DNA of 64,000 nt, from positions 3,053,501 through 3,117,500 of the forward strand of contig NZ_CP049057.1 in the NCBI RefSeq assembly GCF_011044175.1, in the 5' to 3' direction. Positions 1 through 8,230 of the stretch are shown here, one piece after another. The stretch's first letter is position 1. Each line of letters opens with the position of its first letter. Below the pieces are notes generated by a model. The model worked only from the letters and a program-made list of their open reading frames with translations, ran no database searches and was not told where the DNA came from. This DNA comes from Rasiella rasia. Its GTDB lineage: Bacteria; Bacteroidota; Bacteroidia; Flavobacteriales; Flavobacteriaceae. The position numbers were made by a program, and so were the translations under genes.

Positions 1-1686
1 CCTGGCGAATTTCCTTATACCGCAGGATTATATCCTTTTAAGAGAACAGGGGAAGACCCTGCACGAATGTTTGCAGGAGAAGGGGGTCCCGAGAGAACCA
101 ATAGACGTTTTCATTATGTAAGTCATGGGCTGCCAGCAAAAAGATTGTCTACGGCTTTCGATAGTGTTACACTGTATGGTAATGATCCAGGATTACGTCC
201 AGATATTTATGGTAAAATAGGTAATGCAGGTGTGTCTATTTGTTGCTTAGACGATGCGAAGAAGTTGTACTCTGGGTTCGATTTAAGTCACCCAATGACT
301 TCGGTGAGTATGACAATAAATGGTCCCGCACCTATGTTGTTAGGGTTTTTTATGAACGCAGCTATCGATCAAAATTGTGAAAAGTATATCACAGAAAATG
401 GCCTAGAAGAAGAAGTTGAAGCTAAAATTTCAGCTTTATATAAAGGAGAAAAGCGACCAAAATACCAAGGAGATTTACCAGAAGGTAATAATGGTCTTGG
501 TTTAATGTTGCTTGGTGTAACAGGAGATCAAGTATTGCCTCAAGACGTGTACAAAACTATAAAGGCTGAAACGTTACAACAAGTACGTGGAACGGTACAA
601 GCAGATATTTTAAAAGAAGATCAGGCGCAGAACACCTGTATTTTTTCCACAGAGTTCGCCTTACGACTAATGGGCGATGTGCAAGAATATTTCATCGAAA
701 AGCAAGTCCGAAACTTTTATTCGGTGTCTATTAGTGGCTATCATATTGCAGAAGCAGGTGCTAATCCTATTTCTCAATTAGCGTTTACACTTGCTAACGG
801 ATTTACCTATGTGGAGTATTACTTGAGTCGTGGAATGGATATCAATAAATTTGGACCAAATTTATCCTTTTTCTTTAGTAACGGTATAGATCCAGAATAT
901 TCGGTAATTGGACGTGTGGCACGAAAAATTTGGGCAAAGGCATTAAAGCATAAATACGGTGCTAATCCGCGTGCACAAATGCTGAAATATCACATTCAGA
1001 CCTCAGGACGTTCGTTACATGCCCAGGAGATAGATTTTAACGATATTAGAACAACGTTACAGGCTTTGTACGCTATTTACGATAACTGTAATTCTTTGCA
1101 TACTAACGCCTACGATGAAGCCATTACAACTCCTACAGAAGAAAGTGTGCGTCGTGCTATGGCAATACAGCTCATTATTAATAAGGAGTTGGGCTTAGCA
1201 AAAAATGAAAATCCAATTCAGGGAAGTTTTATTATTGAAGAGCTAACCGATTTGGTAGAGCAGGCTGTTTTAGAAGAATTTGACCGTTTAACAGAGCGGG
1301 GCGGGGTGCTTGGAGCAATGGAAACCATGTACCAGCGCAGTAAGATACAGGAAGAAAGTTTGTATTATGAAACGTTGAAACATACAGGAGAGTTTCCAAT
1401 AATTGGGGTTAATACTTTTTTAAGTAGTAAAGGGTCTCCAACTGTGCAACCTGCAGAGATTATACGGGCTACTGAAGAAGAGAAACAGTATCAGATAGAA
1501 GTAGTAGAGGCATTAAATAAGCGAAATAAAACGCATGTAGCCTCATTGTTGAAAGACCTTCAGCAGCGCTCAATTAACAATGAAAATATCTTTGAAGCAC
1601 TTATGGAAGTGTGTAAATATACTTCCTTAGGCGAAATTACAAATGCCTTGTTTGAAGTAGGAGGGCAGTATAGAAGAAATATGTAA
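1..1686 (+). CDS. icmF: Fused isobutyryl-CoA/acyl-CoA mutase (IcmF), C-terminal mutase domain, 5'-truncated by window edge
   Basis: The reading frame is open from base 1, so the start lies upstream. The visible 561 codons are the (beta/alpha)8 substrate-binding part of a coenzyme-B12-dependent acyl-CoA mutase. The run [13 protein letters not shown] near the visible N-terminus and the text around GPAP are of the fused IcmF type, in which a B12 domain and a GTPase chaperone domain precede the mutase domain; classical methylmalonyl-CoA mutase reads differently here. The family interconverts isobutyryl-CoA and n-butyryl-CoA or related branched acyl-CoAs in the cytoplasm. The upstream domains cannot be seen, so the IcmF call rests on the mutase domain alone. 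A separate MeaB GTPase (38487-39566) and a cobalamin adenosyltransferase (50223-50795) elsewhere in the window fit with a B12 mutase system. Confidence 0.88.
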   Translation, partial: PGEFPYTAGLYPFKRTGEDPARMFAGEGGPERTNRRFHYVSHGLPAKRLSTAFDSVTLYGNDPGLRPDIYGKIGNAGVSICCLDDAKKLYSGFDLSHPMTSVSMTINGPAPMLLGFFMNAAIDQNCEKYITENGLEEEVEAKISALYKGEKRPKYQGDLPEGNNGLGLMLLGVTGDQVLPQDVYKTIKAETLQQVRGTVQADILKEDQAQNTCIFSTEFALRLMGDVQEYFIEKQVRNFYSVSISGYHIAEAGANPISQLAFTLANGFTYVEYYLSRGMDINKFGPNLSFFFSNGIDPEYSVIGRVARKIWAKALKHKYGANPRAQMLKYHIQTSGRSLHAQEIDFNDIRTTLQALYAIYDNCNSLHTNAYDEAITTPTEESVRRAMAIQLIINKELGLAKNENPIQGSFIIEELTDLVEQAVLEEFDRLTERGGVLGAMETMYQRSKIQEESLYYETLKHTGEFPIIGVNTFLSSKGSPTVQPAEIIRATEEEKQYQIEVVEALNKRNKTHVASLLKDLQQRSINNENIFEALMEVCKYTSLGEITNALFEVGGQYRRNM

Positions 1687-1835
1687 TTAACTTTAAAGTT
1701 GTGAGTCGCTCATCACGAGCAGTTGCATAGTACACTGGTAAATTGTACTATTCCTGTTGAAGCATTTTTCTTTTATTAGCAAGGGGTAGTACTACTTTTA
1801 TGAGAAGCGGAATTACTAAAAAAATTAAGTTTGTT

Positions 1836-2231
1836 TTACAACGTCAACATCCATGTACGTTGCAATTTTCTAAACTTCTTTAGTTCTTTGCGAAGAATGG
1901 GTAAAAAGTCTTTTCCATTGCTTGCGCTGTGTTCTAATCGCTCGCAATTTTTGTACAGTAAATTAGTAAGTCGTGTTAACGAGGCAACGTGTTTCTCCTT
2001 TTCTTCGGAAAATGCCTGGCTTTCAGCTTTTAAAATTTCCGGAGCAAGAGAGATCGATTGTTGAACAATATCGCCAGAAAAATAGATGTTCCTATCTTCT
2101 GTTCCATCTTCGTTTAATTCAGCTAGGTCATGACCTAAATACTGAGATATATTTCGAGATAAAGCAAAGATATCTTGTGCCTTTTTATAGATGGCAGACT
2201 GTGGAAATTGTGGGTGTGTTGTAGGTAACAC
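1836..2231 (-). CDS. Small predicted four-helix-bundle protein, function unknown
   Basis: This 131-residue protein is almost wholly helical and charged, with no signal peptide or membrane segment. The spacing of hydrophobic positions, the N-terminal I-Y-K-K-A-Q-D-I-F helix and the middle stretch S-I-S-L-A-P-E-I-L-K-A-E recall the four-helix-bundle proteins related to those encoded in 23S rRNA intervening sequences, but the likeness is distant and the gene is not inside an rRNA here. The start is GTG at 2231; no ATG is available until the C-terminus, and an in-frame stop lies six codons upstream. It is monocistronic, convergent with the mutase gene. Two plus-strand frames over the same DNA look like shadows. 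The molecular role is unknown. Confidence 0.6.
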   Translation of the reverse strand: MLPTTHPQFPQSAIYKKAQDIFALSRNISQYLGHDLAELNEDGTEDRNIYFSGDIVQQSISLAPEILKAESQAFSEEKEKHVASLTRLTNLLYKNCERLEHSASNGKDFLPILRKELKKFRKLQRTWMLTL

Positions 2232-2358
2232 TTCTGGGGGTCTCTTTTATAGTTATTTTTCTCAAATTTAGTGAGATAGTTGTAGTTTTATATATAAAAT
2301 TTAAAGTAATTATCTATTTTTGATTTAAAATTTAAGGTAATTTTTAAAATTTCTTTCA

Positions 2359-2814
2359 ATGCAGCTAGATTCACTTAATTGGAAAATTTTACAAAGGCTT
2401 CAGAATAATTCGAGACTTAGTAATTCAGAAATAGGGCGACAGGTTGGTATAAGTTCGCCAGCTGTATCTGAACGTATAAAAAAAATGGAAGATGCTGGTG
2501 TTATTCTTGGACATAGAACAGTTGTTTCTCCCTTTGAAACTGGTTATCAGTTAAAGGCAATTATTACATTACGTGCTTTTATGGGGAAGTTAAAACCATT
2601 TCTGGAAAAAGTAAAGACCTACGATGAGGTGCTAAATTGCTACAGAATTACGGGTAATGAAAATATTGTTATGGAAGTGGTTTTAAGAAACCAAAAACAT
2701 CTTGAAGATTTTATAGACCAGCTTATCTCTTACGGGGAGACCAAAACACAAATCGTTTTGTCGCATGTAGTAGCGAACAATAGCATTAGACCTATAGATA
2801 CTTTGAAGCGTTAA
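2359..2814 (+). CDS. Lrp/AsnC family transcriptional regulator
   Basis: The protein has 151 residues, the usual family length. Residues 1-60 form an AsnC-type helix-turn-helix (L-D-S-L-N-W-K-I-L-Q-R-L ... I-G-R-Q-V-G-I-S-S-P-A-V-S-E-R-I-K-K-M-E), and residues 65-145 form the RAM ligand-binding/oligomerisation domain (Y-D-E-V-L-N-C-Y-R-I-T-G-N-E-N-I-V-M-E). Such regulators respond to amino acids or related small molecules and bind DNA as octamers. The gene stands alone with an A+T-rich 127-bp upstream region. Its effector and targets cannot be read from the sequence. The ATG at 2359 follows a very A/T-rich leader typical of this phylum. Confidence 0.93.
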   Translation: MQLDSLNWKILQRLQNNSRLSNSEIGRQVGISSPAVSERIKKMEDAGVILGHRTVVSPFETGYQLKAIITLRAFMGKLKPFLEKVKTYDEVLNCYRITGNENIVMEVVLRNQKHLEDFIDQLISYGETKTQIVLSHVVANNSIRPIDTLKR

Positions 2815-2899
2815 AGATTACCCAATTTAGAATTTCTTAATAGTGTTGCCTAAATTTAGGATGTATCTTAGAAACATACCTTAAAATTACAACCACACT

Positions 2900-3118
2900 A
2901 TGAAAAATTATACGATTCACTTCTTACTTATTACTATTATAACATTTGGCTTAGGATTTACCGGATTTGAATATACCGGAGCTGCTGCTGTAAGATTTAT
3001 TTGTTTAATTGCAGGCATTGGCTTATTAATTTCTTGCCTAGATGCGGTGTTGCTTTCAAGACGGCAACAAAAGATGCGTAAAGGTTTAAAAGCTGAAAAG
3101 GTTAAGAAGAATAAGTAA
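2900..3118 (+). CDS. Small two-helix membrane protein, unknown function
   Basis: This 72-residue protein has two clear transmembrane helices (about residues 5-22 and 28-50) followed by a strongly basic cytoplasmic tail rich in Lys and Arg (R-R-Q-Q-K-M-R-K-G-L-K-A-E-K). It is preceded by an A-rich start region. No family name can be given from the sequence. It ends 6 bp from the converging DJ-1-like gene and may be monocistronic. The basic tail could contact membrane lipids or nucleic acid, but that is inference only. Confidence 0.7.
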   Translation: MKNYTIHFLLITIITFGLGFTGFEYTGAAAVRFICLIAGIGLLISCLDAVLLSRRQQKMRKGLKAEKVKKNK

Positions 3119-3124
3119 TAAACT

Positions 3125-3889
3125 TTAATCTACAATTAAATGTGGTACGTTAGTCACGTCCCAGTCTATTACAAGCCCACCTGCCAAGGATTGGGCTATT
3201 TTTTTACCATATAGTAACTCGCACAGATACAATGAGGCTTCAAAACTTTTAGCTCCACCGGCAGAGGTAATGTATTTCCCATCGTGTACAAAAAGAACGT
3301 CTTTTCTTATATCTAGCGAAGGGAACATGGTGCGCATAGCATCGATATCGCTAGGAAATGTAGTTGATATGTGTGAATTTAACAATCCTGCTTTGGCTAG
3401 CACGAAGGCACCGTCACAATGAGATGTTACAAACTGCGCTTCTTTATCTACCTTTTGTACAAATGCTATGAGGTCTTTATCTTCTAAATCTGTATCTAAA
3501 TGATGTTCTGCACTTGGAACCACTAAGATATCTATTGTAGGTAGTTTGTCTTCTATATAATTATAGTCTGGTAAGATTCTTAATCCTTCAAAAGAAGTAA
3601 TTGGCGCTAGTGTATTGGCTACTGTAAACACGTTCATTGCTTTAATATTCTCTCTATAAATGGTGTGCTGAAAAATATCGAAAGGAGCCGTGAGTTCAGT
3701 GTTATAAACACCGTCCATGATAAGAAAAGCAACATTATATCTAGTGCTATCAAGTTTCGGTAATAGCCGTTTTGTCTCAGTAATATCGGTAACTTCAGTG
3801 TTTTTAACTTTCTCTAGCTTTTTTTCTTCGGAAATTTCCGCGCATGCGAAAACACAAAGCGCTAAGAAGGTAAACAAAAAATGTTTCAT
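3125..3889 (-). CDS. DJ-1/PfpI (GATase1-like) family lipoprotein
   Basis: A signal peptide ends in a lipobox, V-F-A-C at residues 13-16, so the protein should be lipid-anchored at the envelope. Residues 50-250 match the DJ-1/PfpI class-I glutamine-amidotransferase-like fold, subgroup found at the N-terminus of AraC-type FtrA regulators. The nucleophile-elbow cysteine is visible in V-T-S-H-C-D-G-A-F. There is no attached helix-turn-helix. The 12-bp gap to the MFS gene upstream suggests co-transcription with it. Members include isonitrile hydratase-like and chaperone/glyoxalase-like enzymes, so the activity of this exported form is not known. It ends six bases from the converging small membrane protein gene. 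Confidence 0.87.
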   Translation of the reverse strand: MKHFLFTFLALCVFACAEISEEKKLEKVKNTEVTDITETKRLLPKLDSTRYNVAFLIMDGVYNTELTAPFDIFQHTIYRENIKAMNVFTVANTLAPITSFEGLRILPDYNYIEDKLPTIDILVVPSAEHHLDTDLEDKDLIAFVQKVDKEAQFVTSHCDGAFVLAKAGLLNSHISTTFPSDIDAMRTMFPSLDIRKDVLFVHDGKYITSAGGAKSFEASLYLCELLYGKKIAQSLAGGLVIDWDVTNVPHLIVD

Positions 3890-3901
3890 AAACTACTTAG
3901 A

Positions 3902-5122
3902 TTAAGTTGCTAAAATACGCTTTTTCTTCACCCGTTGATGGAGTAAAAGACAGAGAACCGTAACACCAATTAGCAAGGCAAAGATTACGAACCAAGTATT
4001 TCTGTATCCAAATTGGTTTACTAGGTTCATTCCGCCATTGTGTCCAAAGATGTGTGACAGTGAGAAACTCATACTGTAGAGCCCCATGTAACTTCCTTTT
4101 CTTCCTTTTGGCGACATCTCAAGTGCTAATGCATTAGAAAATGGAGACCCTATCATTTCGCCAACGGTCATCAGCACCATACCAATAACTAAAATCCCGA
4201 ACCAATCGCTTATGTTTAGTACTATAAAACTTGCTGCTAGAAAAACCATACCCCATAATGTAGCCATGGTTTTAGACATGTTTATACGTTCTAACCACCC
4301 CACCAATGGCATTTCAAAAACTACGATTATTATGCCGTTTAAAAATAGCAATCCGCCAATAACATCTTCAGATAAAAAATGAACTTGTTCGTAGTAAAGT
4401 GGTACTACCGAAAAGTACTGAACGAAAGTCATACTACTTAAAACCATGATGAGAATTAGCAGCAAATACAGCCCGTTTTTATAGGGTGAAACGCCATGTT
4501 TTACCAGAGTAGTTTCTATTTCTTCTTCTTTTAACTTTTTTGGTTTTAGTAGTACAAATAATAAAACAGAAGCGAGTATACAGGTAATTCCATCTATCCA
4601 GAACAGAGAGGTGTAATTAATACGTGCAATAATTAGTCCGCCAATTACAGGACCAATAGAAAAACCTAGGTTAATTGCAAGTCTAATTAAGGCTATACTT
4701 CTGGTTACATTTTTTGGTTTGCTGTATGCGTCGCAGGCTACAAATATTGCTGGACGATATGCGTCTGCAACAAAAATAAGTGCGAAAATACCTAGACAAA
4801 AACCATAGAAGGAGTTCATAAACTGAAGTGCGATAAAACCCAATCCTCCAAAGAAAAGACTTAAGGTTATCACTTTGTAGAAGCCTATGGCGTCTGTTAA
4901 TTTTCCTCCCACCCATGTACCAGCCAAAGAGCCTAGTCCGAAGCACGTCATAATCCACCCTACTTGTGGTAATGTAAACCCCTTGGAATTTACTAAATAC
5001 AGCGATAAAAACGGAATCACCATTGCGCCAGCTCTATTAATAAAAGTAACTAAAGACAGTAGCCATATCTCGGGAGAGAGACCAGAAAAATTATCGATAT
5101 AATTTCTGTATATTTTTTTCAT
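3902..5122 (-). CDS. Major facilitator superfamily (DHA1-type) transporter
   Basis: The 406-residue protein has about twelve hydrophobic segments and the loop 2-3 signature G-S-L-A-G-T-W-V-G-G-K-L-T-D-A-I-G, marking an MFS permease of the drug:proton antiporter type; MdtH-like exporters are the nearest recognisable group. The inner-membrane substrate is unknown. It is the first coding gene of an operon with the DJ-1-like lipoprotein 12 bp downstream. Its leader is unusual: a factor-independent terminator hairpin ends only about 20 bases before the ATG, with a 24-codon reading frame and a TAnnTTTG box before it, so transcription probably has to pass a terminator to reach this gene. That suggests attenuation control (see findings). 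Confidence 0.92.
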   Translation of the reverse strand: MKKIYRNYIDNFSGLSPEIWLLSLVTFINRAGAMVIPFLSLYLVNSKGFTLPQVGWIMTCFGLGSLAGTWVGGKLTDAIGFYKVITLSLFFGGLGFIALQFMNSFYGFCLGIFALIFVADAYRPAIFVACDAYSKPKNVTRSIALIRLAINLGFSIGPVIGGLIIARINYTSLFWIDGITCILASVLLFVLLKPKKLKEEEIETTLVKHGVSPYKNGLYLLLILIMVLSSMTFVQYFSVVPLYYEQVHFLSEDVIGGLLFLNGIIIVVFEMPLVGWLERINMSKTMATLWGMVFLAASFIVLNISDWFGILVIGMVLMTVGEMIGSPFSNALALEMSPKGRKGSYMGLYSMSFSLSHIFGHNGGMNLVNQFGYRNTWFVIFALLIGVTVLCLLLHQRVKKKRILAT

Positions 5123-5135
5123 TTGGTTGTAGTAT

Positions 5136-5170
5136 AAAAATAAAACGTCCTGCGGTTATGCAGGACGTTT
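5136..5170 (-). terminator. Terminator/attenuator hairpin in the MFS gene leader
   Basis: An 11-bp perfect stem (AAACGTCCTGC / GCAGGACGTTT) with a 6-base loop is followed on the minus strand by TTTTATTTTT. It lies directly before the MFS start codon (5122), and the roughly 20 bases between hairpin and start contain no promoter box that I can see. It can end transcription coming from 5334-5981, but since the MFS gene follows immediately it is more likely conditional. Confidence 0.8.
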
Positions 5171-5199
5171 CTATATTGATTTATGCTATGGTTTTATAG

Positions 5200-5274
5200 T
5201 CAATACATACCTATCCTGCTCTGTAGGGTATTCCCCACGATTCTTGATTTACAGATATAGGTGTGTGGTTTCAT
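5200..5274 (-). CDS. Candidate 24-residue leader peptide upstream of the MFS gene
   Basis: An ATG at 5274 opens 24 codons ending in TGA at 5200, between a TAnnTTTG box and the terminator hairpin before the MFS gene. The peptide begins M-K-P-H-T-Y-I-C-K and ends R-I-G-M-Y. Its coding RNA contains ACCUAU (5257-5262) and AUAGGU (5209-5214), which can pair with each other, and GCAGGA (5214-5219), which can pair with the 5' arm of the terminator (5160-5165). This is the arrangement of a ribosome-controlled attenuator. Translation is not proven; a frame of this length can arise by chance. Confidence 0.45.
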   Translation of the reverse strand: MKPHTYICKSRIVGNTLQSRIGMY

Positions 5275-5292
5275 AATTTATTTGTGATACCT

Positions 5293-5300
5293 CAAATGTA
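5293..5300 (-). promoter_or_regulatory. Bacteroidota-type -7 box (TACATTTG) for the MFS leader
   Basis: TACATTTG on the minus strand fits the TAnnTTTG -7 consensus of Bacteroidota. It lies 18 bases before the leader-peptide ATG. No good TTG -33 element is seen; the region upstream is only T-rich. Confidence 0.45.
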
Positions 5301-5333
5301 GTATAATTTATTTAAAAAAATAACTTCGTTAGT

Positions 5334-5981
5334 TTAATCTACGATTCTTTTTATTGCTTTTGCAAATTTGTAACCCGCTCTGTCGTATGCTTTTCGCATT
5401 CGGTTGAGGTTAGGTTTAGGCCATGTTTCGCCGTCGCCATGCGTCTTATTGTAAGTTCCCATGGCTCTGCTTATAGAAGTTCGTTCTATGATTTCATCAG
5501 GATTCGTTGTCTTGTAAAATTCTATGTCCATGGTTGCTTTAGAGGGCCTGTCTATAATTTCTGCATCGTAACCGAAGTACATCCATGTCGTATTAACCTT
5601 CATTGTATAGAGGGCAGTGGTGTCGTCAACTACAAAAGTAGGAGCATTCTTATATTCGCTACTCCATTCATTAATGGTTTCTGCAAATTCTTTGGGCCAG
5701 TCATCATACTTTGCTTTTTCTAAATTTTGTACGAATTCTTTTGCCATTGCTTCATTGGCATTGGTGACAATTTTTTTTGTGATATAGTCTAAAAATTCTT
5801 TTTCTGTTAGGTTGTCTCCGTTATACAAAGGTTTTTCAAAAGTAAACACCACATTTACTTTTTCGGTATTATTTAAGAATTCCATTTTGTCCTTGTCGAA
5901 GTTTACCCGTTGAGCATTAATAAATTGTGTAGATAAAGCACAAAATAATATAAGCGAAAGCAAGTTGCTTTTAATAAGCAT
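5334..5981 (-). CDS. Secreted protein of unknown function
   Basis: I take the start at ATG 5981 (M-L-I-K-S-N-L-L) because it begins a clean signal peptide of about 24 residues ending F-I-N-A-Q; an ATG 21 bases earlier only adds a basic extension. The mature part is about 190 residues, mixed alpha/beta, with N-E-W-S-S-E-Y-K-N-A-P-T-F-V-V-D and a conserved-looking Y-D-R-A-G-Y-K-F-A-K-A-I end. It resembles uncharacterised exported proteins of Flavobacteriaceae; no enzymatic motif is visible. It is divergent from the DUF1684 gene at 6055. Confidence 0.75.
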   Translation of the reverse strand: MLIKSNLLSLILFCALSTQFINAQRVNFDKDKMEFLNNTEKVNVVFTFEKPLYNGDNLTEKEFLDYITKKIVTNANEAMAKEFVQNLEKAKYDDWPKEFAETINEWSSEYKNAPTFVVDDTTALYTMKVNTTWMYFGYDAEIIDRPSKATMDIEFYKTTNPDEIIERTSISRAMGTYNKTHGDGETWPKPNLNRMRKAYDRAGYKFAKAIKRIVD

Positions 5982-6030
5982 AAGATTAAATTTAAGGCGC
6001 AAAAATAAAGGAACAGATAAGTATTACTCT

Positions 6031-6038
6031 TACATTTG
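6031..6038 (+). promoter_or_regulatory. Possible -7 box TACATTTG before the DUF1684 gene
   Basis: TACATTTG fits the TAnnTTTG -7 consensus of this phylum and lies 16 bases before the ATG at 6055. No clear -33 TTG is visible at the expected distance, so this is a tentative call. Confidence 0.4.
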
Positions 6039-6054
6039 AATAAAATTCTCTATA

Positions 6055-6663
6055 ATGAAGACTTGTTTATTCCTATTCTTAATTTTAAGTAGTATTTCAC
6101 TTTGTGCTCAAACACAAGAAGATCTTATAAAAGAGATTGAAGCTCACCAGGGCGCAGAAAATGAGAAGTTTTCGAATCTTGAAACAACAATTTTGGGCAA
6201 AAAGGATTTAAAAGCTTTTAAAGGTTTAGAGTTTTACGCCGTAGATTTAAAGTATCGCGTAGAAGCTAATTTTATTAGAACTCCTAATGAGCAACCATTT
6301 TTAATGAAAACATCTACCACACGGCTGCCTGAGTATGTGAAATACGGCGAGGTTCATTTTGAAATAGATGGTAAAGCATTGCAGTTAAACGTATATCAAA
6401 GCACAACGCCTAGTGAAGATCCTGAGTATGTTGATTATTTATTCTTGCCTTTTACAGACTTAACAAGTGGAGATGGAAGTTATGGAGGGGGTAGATTTTT
6501 AGACACGTATATACCCGAAAGCACTACAATGATTTTAGATTTCAACAAAGCATACAATCCTTATTGCGCATATAGTCCCAATTATTCTTGTCCTATACCT
6601 CCTAAAGAAAATGACTTAATGGTACGTATAGAAGCTGGGGTGAAAGATTACGTAAAGCTTTAA
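6055..6663 (+). CDS. DUF1684 family exported protein
   Basis: A signal peptide (about 19 residues, ending S-L-C-A-Q) precedes a DUF1684 domain. The family hallmarks G-G-G-R-F-L-D near residue 145 and L-D-F-N-K-A-Y-N-P-Y-C-A-Y-S followed by S-C-P-I-P-P are both present. Members are found widely in bacteria, often exported; the biochemical role is not established. The length of 202 residues agrees with the family core. The last four bases overlap the end of the converging crcB gene, so no terminator separates them. Confidence 0.93.
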   Translation: MKTCLFLFLILSSISLCAQTQEDLIKEIEAHQGAENEKFSNLETTILGKKDLKAFKGLEFYAVDLKYRVEANFIRTPNEQPFLMKTSTTRLPEYVKYGEVHFEIDGKALQLNVYQSTTPSEDPEYVDYLFLPFTDLTSGDGSYGGGRFLDTYIPESTTMILDFNKAYNPYCAYSPNYSCPIPPKENDLMVRIEAGVKDYVKL

Positions 6664-7031
6664 AAGAATCGGACCAGCCATATTCCGAAGAAAACAGCCG
6701 CAAATCCTATTAGAAAACTGGCTATGGTGTATAACGCAAACGTCATAAAGTCACCAGATTTTAATAAAATATGATTTTCATAAGCGAAGGTAGAAAACGT
6801 TGTAAACCCTCCACAAAATCCCGTTGCCAAGAATAAAATTGTATTCTGGGAGAGCGATTCATTTTTAGCTGCAAGTCCTAATATAATTCCAATAAAGAGG
6901 CTTCCAGCAATATTTGCTAAAAACGTACCATAAGGAATACCGCTGGTGTTGCTATTTAAGAAGTTGCCAACTATATATCGTAAACTGCTTCCAATGCCTC
7001 CCCCTAAAAAAACCAACAATAATTGCTTCAT
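6660..7031 (-). CDS. crcB: Fluoride ion channel CrcB/Fluc
   Basis: This 123-residue inner-membrane protein has four hydrophobic helices and the Fluc family motifs G-G-G-I-G-S-S-L-R-Y near residues 10-19, G-T-F-L-A-N-I-A-G-S-L near 36-46 and G-F-C-G-G-F-T-T-F-S-T-F near 72-83. Fluc proteins work as antiparallel dimers exporting F- with a bound central Na+. Only one copy is present, so a homodimer is expected. It follows the SRPBCC/GyrI-like gene by 8 bp on the same strand, suggesting an operon. I see no fluoride riboswitch in front of that gene. Confidence 0.96.
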   Translation of the reverse strand: MKQLLLVFLGGGIGSSLRYIVGNFLNSNTSGIPYGTFLANIAGSLFIGIILGLAAKNESLSQNTILFLATGFCGGFTTFSTFAYENHILLKSGDFMTFALYTIASFLIGFAAVFFGIWLVRFF

Positions 7032-7039
7032 GTATGTGG

Positions 7040-8092
7040 TTAGTTTTCTTCAGGAATTAGTACCGGAATGTAAACCTCAGTAACATAATCTGCAGGATTA
7101 GGCACCTCACTTGGATCTGTCATATATACTTCAAACATTTTTGCAGTGGGATGTGCTTGTAAGTTGTTTTTTGACAGATATGCCTGTGCTTGCGCATACG
7201 CTTCAGGTAAGTTAGTGTAGTTTCCTTTTAGGGTTGTTTTTAATGCTGTAACAGGTTCCATAAGTCCTGAGACCACTGTACTGCCGTCGGGTGTGATAAC
7301 ACGGTCTTTTATTGGGATGCAGGCAGAAAAGATAATTGTTCCATTTGCTTCGTCTATCTGATTGTATAGCGTAAATGGCATGCCGTTCATAGCAATGTTA
7401 TTGGCTTGCATATATCCCATAACTTGCCCCATCATAGCACCCATTTTCATGCCAATGTCACTTTGCTTTGCAGATGTAGTATTGTACATATAGTAACCGC
7501 CATTGTGCTGTGTGAGCCCATCTACATTAATTGTGAACGCCTTCATTGCTTCGGTAACAACCGTATCAAGATTTGCTAAACCATCGCTGTACATATCGCC
7601 TAACATGGTTTCAAAATTATCTGGCTGAAAACTCATAAATACCTTCTCCATAAAAGATTGTTCCCCTTTCATTCCCCATGTAACTTTTGTTGTGCCAGGT
7701 TCGTCTCCTTCTTGAAATTTCCAATACACGTCGCTTTCGCTATCACCCATAGGAGAATTAAAAACAATTTTCTGTTCTATTTCTTCATTTGGTATAACCT
7801 TCACAATACGCATAGAACCATCTCCTACAACCTCACTTAGCCATGAATAAGATGCGCCTTCGCCCTCTGTTTTTTCAGCATAACTCAGTTCTATGTCAGG
7901 GTCTTGTGTCATCCAAGGACCCCAGGTTTCCCAATTCTTAAAATCCTTTACGTTATTGTAAATCATCTCGGCAGGAGCATTAATGGTTCTGGTTTTCGCT
8001 ACATCAAACGATCCGTCTTGCGTAGCAAAATAGATAGCGCCACCAATTACCACAATTAGAAGGAGGAAAAATAAATACTTTATAATTTTCAT
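7040..8092 (-). CDS. SRPBCC domain fused to a GyrI-like effector-binding domain, membrane-anchored
   Basis: One N-terminal hydrophobic helix (residues 4-24) anchors the protein. Residues 30-170 form a START/SRPBCC polyketide-cyclase-like pocket (R-T-I-N-A-P-A-E-M-I-Y-N-N-V-K-D-F-K-N-W-E near its start). Residues 190-350 match the GyrI-like/BmrR-type effector-binding domain (I-P-V-L-I-P near the end). Both folds bind hydrophobic small molecules. No DNA-binding domain is present, so a direct transcriptional role is unlikely. It is the first gene of a pair with crcB. Function is unknown beyond probable ligand binding at the inner membrane. Confidence 0.85.
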   Translation of the reverse strand: MKIIKYLFFLLLIVVIGGAIYFATQDGSFDVAKTRTINAPAEMIYNNVKDFKNWETWGPWMTQDPDIELSYAEKTEGEGASYSWLSEVVGDGSMRIVKVIPNEEIEQKIVFNSPMGDSESDVYWKFQEGDEPGTTKVTWGMKGEQSFMEKVFMSFQPDNFETMLGDMYSDGLANLDTVVTEAMKAFTINVDGLTQHNGGYYMYNTTSAKQSDIGMKMGAMMGQVMGYMQANNIAMNGMPFTLYNQIDEANGTIIFSACIPIKDRVITPDGSTVVSGLMEPVTALKTTLKGNYTNLPEAYAQAQAYLSKNNLQAHPTAKMFEVYMTDPSEVPNPADYVTEVYIPVLIPEEN

Positions 8093-8201
8093 GGTATAGG
8101 ATATTTTCGGTTGTAAGTGCTAAGATACATAATTTTCTCACCGTCTTAGTTGTAGGTTAATAAGCTCTTTTTCTTCTGAAATTTCCGAAGTGAAAATTTG
8201 T

Positions 8202-8209
8202 TACATTTG
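8202..8209 (+). promoter_or_regulatory. Possible -7 box TACATTTG before the M49 peptidase gene
   Basis: TACATTTG matches TAnnTTTG and lies 21 bases before the ATG at 8231, followed by an A-rich leader (AAAAACCAAAATAATAAATA) that fits ribosome binding in this phylum. Confidence 0.45.
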
Positions 8210-8230
8210 TAAAAACCAAAATAATAAATA

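Noticed and set aside
1831-2224. Two plus-strand frames opposite the helical-bundle gene
   Set aside because: They overlap each other and the minus-strand gene, lack family signs and read as shadow frames. The minus-strand product has coherent amphipathic helices.
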